Source: Flemingiibacterium sp045635785
GTDB lineage: Bacteria; Bacillota; Clostridia; Oscillospirales; CAG-272
Assembly (NCBI GenBank): GCA_045635785.1
Contig: JAZTWJ010000002.1
Location: forward strand, 1 to 8,738
Length of the DNA stretch: 8,738 nt
Reading direction: 5' to 3'
The notes below the pieces were generated by a model. That model did no database searches, was not told the DNA's origin, and was given only the letters and a program-made list of their open reading frames with translations. This document shows, in pieces, positions 4,603-8,738 of the stretch (positions are counted from its first letter, which is position 1; the number at the start of each line of letters is the position of its first letter). Both the position numbers and the translations under genes were made by a program.

Positions 4603-5955
4603 TTATTGCTCGGTGACATCCTCAAAGTGAGCGCCATATGCACGCAGTCTGCGGCGCAGTTCATCGGTGCTGATGGAATGCACATCGGAGTTGCCCTCGA
4701 TGGCAAGAGCTGCCGCAAGACCTGCCGCTTCACCGGTTGTCATGCAGTTGGGCATGACGCGAACGCTGGCAAGGAGATCACGGTCACACCAGATGATGCG
4801 TCCCGCAACCAGCAGATTCTCAAAGCCCTTAACTGCAAGGCAACGATAGGGAATACCGTGGGATTCGCCCTTGCCGTAGTGCGCGGCAATTGCCTCGGTG
4901 GTGCGATTGGATGCCGCCTTTTGTGCGGGCGTGCGATGGAGGTCGATGTAATAGCTGTTACGCGAGATTTCATCGGGGAAGGTGCGCTTTGCGATGTAAT
5001 CCTCGCGGGTAAGCATATAGTCGCAGACAACGCGGCGCGTTTCGCGAATGCCCATCAGCGGTGCCGTCAGCTGAACGAAAGCGTTATTGAATGCACCGGT
5101 CGGATGGTATTTCTTGAGTGCCGCCAGCATTTCGTGTGCCTTTTGACGTCCCAGCATGAGCGCTTCGGACAGTTCTTCGGGATTGGTGCCGTCGAGGTCA
5201 TAGATGTGACCTGCATTGAAGCCGACGGTGCCGTCACCGAGGGTGATATTGCAGCAGACATGGGAGTCAATGATATTCGGATAGTCAGGGTCCTTGACGA
5301 TTTCAAAAATGGGGGAATTCGGGTTGTGCGGATGCAATCTGGGAGCCGAACGGAAGGCTTCTGTATCCACATTGCCAAGAGCAAAGCAATGGGAAGCGGG
5401 CTGCAGCTCTTTTTCATTGACGCCGTCACCCTTGACAGTTTCTGCACCTGCGAAGTAGGAGAGGTCCGCATCGCCCGTACAGTCGATATACATCTTTGCC
5501 GTATAAGCGGAAAGTCCCGCCTTGTTGGTAACGATCAGGGCATTGACCTTGCCGTCTGCGGCATCCACATCGGAAAGCACTGTGTGGAACAGAACCGTTA
5601 CGCCAAACTCTTTGCAGAGACGGTCATAGATGACCTTCATTGCCTCGTAGCTGATGGCAACCCAGTCCAAAGACGCGGGATTGACATGGGGAGTGGCAGC
5701 CTTGCCTTCGTTTAAGATGCGCTCTGCCAGACCGCGGTAAATGATTTTTTCTTTGTCGGAGAAGGGGCACCATGTGGGAACCATACCGTTGGTGGACATA
5801 CCGCCAAGGGATCCGGTCGCCTCGATGAGCAGTGTTTTTTGACCTTCTCTTGCTGCGGATATTGCGGCGGTGATGCCTGCGGGACCGCCTCCGACTACGA
5901 TAACGTCAAATTCGTCATGCAGCGGAACAGAACGGGGAGAAAGATTGTAAGTCAT
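4603..5955 (-). CDS. FAD-dependent oxidoreductase (FAD_oxidored / PF12831 type)
   Basis: The 450-residue flavoprotein has an N-terminal Rossmann fold: FDVIVVGGGPAGITAAISAA (16-35) with the dinucleotide-binding GxGxxG and the ribose-binding E45 at the end of the second strand (TLLIE), then GSLGGMSTNG. Further family signatures are DCTGDADL (158-165), GIRETRR (302-308), LLVAGR (381-386) and the FAD-binding C-terminal segment PNCMTTGEAAGLAAALA. Length is typical and no signal peptide is seen, so it should be cytoplasmic. The redox substrate cannot be told; relatives often sit in carbohydrate loci, but no sugar genes are visible here. ATG 5955 follows AAAGGA by 7 nt. It is monocistronic in this window, with its own promoter at 5996-6024, and converges on the terminator at 4543-4571. 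Confidence 0.9.
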   Translation of the reverse strand: MTYNLSPRSVPLHDEFDVIVVGGGPAGITAAISAAREGQKTLLIEATGSLGGMSTNGMVPTWCPFSDKEKIIYRGLAERILNEGKAATPHVNPASLDWVAISYEAMKVIYDRLCKEFGVTVLFHTVLSDVDAADGKVNALIVTNKAGLSAYTAKMYIDCTGDADLSYFAGAETVKGDGVNEKELQPASHCFALGNVDTEAFRSAPRLHPHNPNSPIFEIVKDPDYPNIIDSHVCCNITLGDGTVGFNAGHIYDLDGTNPEELSEALMLGRQKAHEMLAALKKYHPTGAFNNAFVQLTAPLMGIRETRRVVCDYMLTREDYIAKRTFPDEISRNSYYIDLHRTPAQKAASNRTTEAIAAHYGKGESHGIPYRCLAVKGFENLLVAGRIIWCDRDLLASVRVMPNCMTTGEAAGLAAALAIEGNSDVHSISTDELRRRLRAYGAHFEDVTEQ

Positions 5956-5995
5956 AAAAACTTCCTTTCAAAGATCAAATATTTTCGCCTTTTCA

Positions 5996-6024
5996 ATTAT
6001 AACACATATTTACGGATATTGCAA
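5996..6024 (-). promoter_or_regulatory. Sigma-A promoter of the FAD oxidoreductase
   Basis: The minus strand has TTGCAA (6024-6019), a 17-bp AT-rich spacer and TATAAT (6001-5996). The leader is about 35 nt and ends in the AAAGGA site before ATG 5955. Confidence 0.82.
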
Positions 6025-6079
6025 GTGCAAATCCAAATATAAACATGAAAAATTAAACTTTTTATTTCTGCGCTGTGTA

Positions 6080-6106
6080 ACATATCGCCGCCTTCGGCAT
6101 ACCATA
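6080..6106 (+). promoter_or_regulatory. Sigma-K-like (late mother-cell) promoter
   Basis: AC (6080-6081) followed after 16 bp by CATACCATA (6098-6106) fits the sigma-K pattern AC-N16/17-CATANNNTA at every fixed position. The -10 also resembles sigma-E (CATACANT, one mismatch), but a sigma-E -35 at the right distance is missing. No sigma-A promoter is visible upstream of the 6150 gene. Confidence 0.55.
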
Positions 6107-6149
6107 TCCATGAGGGCAACCTCACAAGTCGGTGAAAGGAATGATGATT

Positions 6150-6950
6150 ATGACAGACAACAGAATCGGCGGCATCACATGTCCCGTGATCTTGGATGCG
6201 GGACAGGTATTTGACGCCTGCAGAGACAGAGACTGCTTTGAGAATGTGCGTGTCTATCTTGACGAGCTGGGACAGAGCATCATCGAGCATACAACAAAGG
6301 TTCGCACCAAGTCGGCGGAGATCTGCGGCTCGGCGATCTCCGTGGAGCCTGTACATTTATCGCGGGGATTTTATCGCGTTTTGGTCCGCTTTTTTGTCGC
6401 ACTGGAATTTGAAGCCTGCCTGACGGGAGGCATCGGAAGCGGTGTGCAGAGCTTTTGCGGCATAGCGGCGGTGGAAAAATCCGTGGTGCTGTACGGCGGC
6501 GAAGGCGGCGTGCATGTGTTCCGTTCGGGCATTTCGGATGGATTCTGCATGCCCGTGCGCTGTGGAGAAAACAGCAATCTTCCCACAGCGGTGGTGGAGA
6601 CGGTAAACCCCGTCATCCTCGGCACCGAGGTCGTGGAGCCGTCCGATTGTAAGATCTGCTGCTGCTGTGCATGCCATGAGATCCCCGAAAGCATCAGCGT
6701 AAAGATCGGCAATCTCTGTGATGACGGCAGACGCTATCTTGCGGTATCGCTTGGCTTTTTCTCGGTTATTCGCATGGAGCGTCAGGGGCAGTTCCTCGTT
6801 TCCGCCGCGGAATACTGCGTGCCGGACAAGGAATGCGTGTCTGTGGAAAGCAATTCGCCTTGCGATGCTTTTCGCCGCATGGCATTCCCGACCGAGGAAT
6901 TTTCGTCTCGTTCCCCGTCCTGCGGACCGGGCAGCATCTCGAAAAAATAA
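6150..6950 (+). CDS. Cys-rich clostridial protein, putative spore coat or exosporium component
   Basis: The 266-residue protein has 19 cysteines, including the cluster CKICCCCACH (167-176). It begins with a conserved-looking block: CPVILDAGQVFDACRDRDCFENVRVYL (11-37), then ISVEPVHLSRGFYRVLVRFF (63-82) and an LYGGEGGVHVFRSG segment. I recognise the DAGQVxDACRDRDC block from a family of uncharacterised clostridial proteins; no enzymatic motif is evident. There is no signal peptide or transmembrane helix. ATG 6150 is chosen over GTG 6132, ATG 6141 and ATG 6144 because AAAGGA (6135-6140) lies 9 nt before it. The sigma-K-like promoter at 6080-6106, the cysteine content and the cytosolic character suggest a mother-cell-made outer spore layer protein that becomes disulfide cross-linked; this is inference. 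A terminator follows at once, so it is monocistronic. Confidence 0.8.
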   Translation: MTDNRIGGITCPVILDAGQVFDACRDRDCFENVRVYLDELGQSIIEHTTKVRTKSAEICGSAISVEPVHLSRGFYRVLVRFFVALEFEACLTGGIGSGVQSFCGIAAVEKSVVLYGGEGGVHVFRSGISDGFCMPVRCGENSNLPTAVVETVNPVILGTEVVEPSDCKICCCCACHEIPESISVKIGNLCDDGRRYLAVSLGFFSVIRMERQGQFLVSAAEYCVPDKECVSVESNSPCDAFRRMAFPTEEFSSRSPSCGPGSISKK

Positions 6951-6955
6951 GCAAT

Positions 6956-6983
6956 GGGACAGAGTTTACTCTGTCCCTCTTTT
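6956..6983 (+). terminator. Intrinsic terminator of the Cys-rich protein gene
   Basis: A perfect stem GGGACAGAG/CTCTGTCCC with a TTTA loop (one further T-A pair possible) is followed by TCTTTT, starting 6 bp after the stop codon. Confidence 0.92.
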
Positions 6984-7096
6984 ATCATCGAGGCTGATTT
7001 TACAATGTGGGCAACCCAATTTTACCTAACTCCAACTTGAAGTCATGAACAAACTCTGCCGAAACCGTTAAAATTTGTCAAGCTGATGGCAGATAC

Positions 7097-7125
7097 TTGC
7101 AATTTTTATCAAAGTGTGCTATACT
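7097..7125 (+). promoter_or_regulatory. Sigma-A promoter of fabD
   Basis: TTGCAA (7097-7102) and TATACT (7120-7125) are separated by 17 bp. The rest of the 6984-7209 gap is AT-rich and shows no gene; besides this promoter it holds the operator at 7133-7148 and a leader of about 78 nt. Confidence 0.8.
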
Positions 7126-7132
7126 GTTATCA

Positions 7133-7148
7133 TGTTGTAAATACAACA
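7133..7148 (+). promoter_or_regulatory. Palindromic operator at the fabD transcription start
   Basis: TGTTGTA and TACAACA flank AA as a perfect 16-bp inverted repeat that begins 7 bp after the -10 box, on the expected start point. It does not resemble the FapR or FabT fatty-acid operators that I know, so the cognate regulator is unknown. Confidence 0.55.
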
Positions 7149-7209
7149 ACTATTTTCGAAGATCTCAACGGTTTTGTGATTCTCTTTTGTATAGAAAGGA
7201 ACAATTAAA

Positions 7210-8139
7210 ATGAAAACAGCGATCGTATTTGCGGGGCAGGGCGCCCAATCGACGGGTATGGGAGCGGCGCTTTGCGAAGCTCACCCTGCGGCAAGACGTG
7301 TATTTGACCAAGCGACGGAGATCTACCGCCGAATCACAGGCAGCAAAAAGAGCATGGATGAAATTTGTGCGCTGCCATTAGAGGAGCTAAGCAAGACGGC
7401 GAATGCACAGCCTGCGCTGTTTACGCTGTCCATTGCGGGGCTGGCGGTACTGCGCGAAGAGTATCCGACGCTTGAAATATCCCATGCGGCGGGCTTTTCG
7501 ATGGGCGAATGCTCTGCGCTGTGCGGTGCGGGGGTATTGGATTTCGCGGATGCGATGGAGCTGATCTTTTTGCGCGGCGAAGCCATGTCGCGCGCCTGCG
7601 CGGCGGCGGATGGCTGTATGTATGCGATTTTGGGCGTGGAGACTTCGGTCTGCGAGGCGATTTGCGCCGAGCTTTGCGGGGATGGAATTTTGCTTCCCGT
7701 GAACTACAATTGCCCGGGACAGACGGTGATCGCGGGCGAGCGCTTGTTAGTGGAAGCTGCCGCCGCGAAGCTGAAGGAAAACGGTGCCATGAAGGTGGTT
7801 CCCCTTGCGACGGAGGGGGCGTTTCATACGCCGATGATGTCTGTTTGCCGCGCGGATTTTGAGGCGGAGATCTCAAAATTCACCTTCCGTGCGCCGAAAA
7901 TAACCTTCTGGAGCGATGTTTACGGTGCGCCGATTGAAAAAATCACACCCGCTTATCTTGGCGAGCAGATGACTTCGCCTGTGCGTTGGCAGAGCATTGT
8001 GGAGGGCATGCTTGGAGACGGTGTGGAGCTTTTTGTGGAGCTTGGCGCCGGTAAGGTGCTGTCGGGGCTGATCCGAAGGATCTCCCGACAGGCAAAGGTT
8101 TGCGGCGTGGAGGGCGTTTCGGCTGCTTTGGGGCTTTGA
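7210..8139 (+). CDS. fabD: Malonyl-CoA:ACP transacylase
   Basis: FabD transfers the malonyl group from malonyl-CoA to acyl carrier protein, supplying extender units to type II fatty-acid synthesis in the cytoplasm. The 309-residue length is typical. Visible elements: FAGQGAQSTGMG (8-18, oxyanion region), nucleophile S97 in GFSMGE, R122 in LRGEAM (malonate carboxylate binding), NYNCPGQTVIAG (165-176), and catalytic H206 in GAFHTPMM. The nucleophile elbow has Phe where the Escherichia coli enzyme has His (GHSLG), a variation I believe occurs in clostridial FabD proteins. ATG 7210 has AAAGGA 9 nt upstream. In many Firmicutes fabD lies in a fab cluster; here it follows its own promoter and operator, and no other fab gene is visible in the window, which is unusual but the window is short. 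Confidence 0.96.
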   Translation: MKTAIVFAGQGAQSTGMGAALCEAHPAARRVFDQATEIYRRITGSKKSMDEICALPLEELSKTANAQPALFTLSIAGLAVLREEYPTLEISHAAGFSMGECSALCGAGVLDFADAMELIFLRGEAMSRACAAADGCMYAILGVETSVCEAICAELCGDGILLPVNYNCPGQTVIAGERLLVEAAAAKLKENGAMKVVPLATEGAFHTPMMSVCRADFEAEISKFTFRAPKITFWSDVYGAPIEKITPAYLGEQMTSPVRWQSIVEGMLGDGVELFVELGAGKVLSGLIRRISRQAKVCGVEGVSAALGL

Positions 8140-8304
8140 TGCATGCGATGCCTGCTAATCCCAAAAAACGGACGTTGGAGCATACCCCTTCCACGCGGTT
8201 TTCGACACGATTTCTGCAAATCGCATGTGTCTGCTGCGAGGCATACGATTGCTGTAATCTTGAGCACAGTCAAAGGGGGCGCGAGAATATTTGCGAACCC
8301 CCTT
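8140..8304 (+). other. Intergenic region with two hairpins, no gene seen
   Basis: No coding frame with a ribosome binding site is found. CGATTT/AAATCG (8208-8213 with 8218-8223) forms a small hairpin. AAGGGGG-CGC pairs with GCG-AA-CCCCCTT (8273-8282 with 8293-8304), a strong stem lacking a U-tract whose 3' arm overlaps the first two bases of the -35 box of the tRNA promoter. It could end fabD transcription weakly or act as an operator. Confidence 0.5.
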
Positions 8305-8331
8305 GACAAACGCATGGATCTATGATATACT
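8303..8331 (+). promoter_or_regulatory. Strong sigma-A promoter of the tRNA-Ser locus
   Basis: TTGACA (8303-8308) and TATACT (8326-8331) with a 17-bp spacer lie just before the truncated tRNA copy, with the start expected near 8338. No comparably good promoter lies between the truncated copy and the intact tRNA, so the intact tRNA is probably read from here. Confidence 0.85.
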
Positions 8332-8339
8332 TTATTAGT

Positions 8340-8392
8340 AATTTCATACGGAGAGATATCGAAGTGGTCATAACGGGGCTGACTCGAAATCA
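8340..8392 (+). repeat. 53-bp direct repeat, left copy
   Basis: This segment matches 8527-8579 at an offset of 187 bp with two differences (C8349 against T8536, A8356 against G8543). It covers 10 bp of tRNA 5' flank plus the tRNA up to the anticodon stem. Identity stops sharply after the TCA of the 3' anticodon-stem strand. Confidence 0.93.
8350..8392 (+). pseudogene. Truncated tRNA-Ser(CGA), 5' half only
   Basis: The copy contains the 5' acceptor strand (GGAGAGA), complete D arm and an anticodon arm with the CGA anticodon lacking its last stem base. The variable arm, T arm, 3' acceptor strand and CCA are absent: the sequence after 8392 does not resemble the intact gene. It lies directly behind the strong promoter at 8303-8331, so it should be transcribed as part of the precursor of the intact tRNA. 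Confidence 0.85.
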
Positions 8393-8466
8393 AAATGGAT
8401 TCGTCCCTATTGATGTGTGAGAAGCTCGCATTTTCTTCGATTATCTCGCAAATCCTGCGGTTTTCG

Positions 8467-8522
8467 GGAATTTCGTTCGCAGCGGTTTGTCAGCGCATCT
8501 AACACTTTTCTAACGAAATTCC
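8467..8522 (+). repeat. 11-bp perfect inverted repeat in the tRNA leader
   Basis: GGAATTTCGTT (8467-8477) and AACGAAATTCC (8512-8522) are perfectly complementary around a 34-nt loop, ending 14 bp before the intact tRNA. In the transcript this would form a stem-loop between the half-tRNA and the intact tRNA. The whole 8393-8536 stretch contains no convincing gene. Confidence 0.7.
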
Positions 8523-8526
8523 GCAC

Positions 8527-8579
8527 AATTTCATATGGAGAGGTATCGAAGTGGTCATAACGGGGCTGACTCGAAATCA
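8527..8579 (+). repeat. 53-bp direct repeat, right copy
   Basis: This is the partner of 8340-8392, lying in the intact tRNA-Ser gene and its 10-bp 5' flank. Confidence 0.93.
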
Positions 8580-8626
8580 GTTTGCGCCAAAAGCGCACGA
8601 GGGTTCGAATCCCTCCCTCTCCGCCA
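8537..8626 (+). tRNA. tRNA-Ser(CGA)
   Basis: A complete 90-nt class II tRNA. The acceptor stem is GGAGAGG/CCTCTCC with discriminator G and encoded CCA (8624-8626). The anticodon stem CTGA/TCAG encloses loop CTCGAAA, giving anticodon CGA, which reads UCG serine codons. The long variable arm (TTTGCGCCAAAAGCGCAC region) with a GCGC/GCGC stem, and the T arm GAGGG-TTCGAAT-CCCTC, are intact. Confidence 0.97.
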
Positions 8627-8649
8627 GACGCGGCTCAGACCGCGAAAAG

Positions 8650-8683
8650 AAGCCGCAGGACTTAGGAGTCTTGTGGCTTTTTT
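8650..8683 (+). terminator. Intrinsic terminator after tRNA-Ser
   Basis: AAGCCGCAGGACT pairs with AGTCTTGTGGCTT (13 pairs including two G-U) around a TAGG loop and is followed by TTTTTT. A second small stem CGCGG/CCGCG (8629-8644) lies between the tRNA and this terminator. Confidence 0.9.
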
Positions 8684-8725
8684 ATAATATTACACATTTA
8701 TTATTTAATCGGTTGAGGAGGTAAA

Positions 8726-8738
8726 ATGGATAACAAAT
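8726..8738 (+). CDS. Start of an unidentified gene (cut by window edge)
   Basis: ATG 8726 follows a strong AGGAGG (8716-8721) by 4 nt and opens M-D-N-K before the window ends. The product cannot be identified. A TATAAT at 8683-8688 lacks a good -35, so its promoter is not clear. Confidence 0.6.

Noticed and set aside
4519..5715. A 398-codon open frame on the plus strand
   Set aside because: It is the shadow of the FAD oxidoreductase gene, begins inside the previous gene's last codons and runs through the 4543-4571 terminator.
7062..7174. Inverted 8-mers AAACCGTT and AACGGTTT flanking the fabD promoter
   Set aside because: A single 8-bp match over 100 bp is expected by chance fairly often; the 16-bp palindrome at 7133-7148 is the better operator.
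8195..8466. GCGGTTTTCG present at 8195-8204 and 8457-8466
   Set aside because: Its offset does not match the 187-bp offset of the half-tRNA repeat and the similarity does not extend, so it is not part of the duplication.
8350..8626. tRNA-Ser interrupted by an intron
   Set aside because: The downstream copy is complete from 5' acceptor to CCA, so this is a partial duplication, not one gene split by an intron.
1..8738. CRISPR array or insertion sequence
   Set aside because: No regularly spaced repeats, transposase frames or terminal inverted repeats with target duplications were seen.

Overview
The window reads as chromosomal DNA of a Gram-positive, endospore-forming bacterium of the class Clostridia, of moderate GC content. 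The clues are a partial RNase J gene, AAAGGA-type ribosome binding sites 7-9 nt before most starts, several consensus sigma-A promoters with 17-nt spacers, a Cys-rich clostridial protein behind a sigma-K-like promoter, and short proteins of a clostridial type. Genus cannot be fixed from the sequence.

Layout. 1-1123 (minus): N-terminal two thirds of RNase J, with a possible long leader from an extended -10 promoter near 1364. 1508-1684 (plus) and 1687-1962 (minus): two small uncharacterised proteins meeting tail to tail. 2102-2457: a perfect-spacing promoter, a leader with an attenuator-like hairpin, and a 75-residue helical protein. 2451-4537: a prophage/ICE-like genetic switch. An XRE repressor and an ImmA/IrrE-type protease are transcribed leftward; a Cro-like HTH protein and a cytosolic, catalytically dead M23 (LytM)-fold protein are transcribed rightward. 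Two exact copies of a GTTCAGA-N3-TCTGAAC operator lie in the rightward unit, and a perfect terminator closes it. 4603-5955 (minus): a FAD-dependent oxidoreductase with its own promoter. 6080-6983: a Cys-rich putative spore-layer protein with sigma-K-like promoter and terminator. 7097-8139: fabD (malonyl-CoA:ACP transacylase) with promoter and a palindromic operator at the transcription start. 8303-8683: a tRNA-Ser(CGA) locus in which the strong promoter sits in front of a duplicated, truncated 5' half of the tRNA; the intact tRNA follows 187 bp later, then a terminator. 8726-8738: the first codons of another gene.

The most unusual part is the 2451-4537 switch. It has the logic of ICEBs1-type immunity regions (repressor plus dedicated protease, divergent from a second regulator), but its output gene encodes an M23-fold pseudoenzyme without signal peptide, and no integrase or structural genes are visible around it. 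The repressor start is also odd: a perfect hairpin lies between its Shine-Dalgarno sequence and its start codon. The second most unusual part is the half-tRNA duplication at 8340-8579, which looks like the scar of a recombination event in the anticodon arm.
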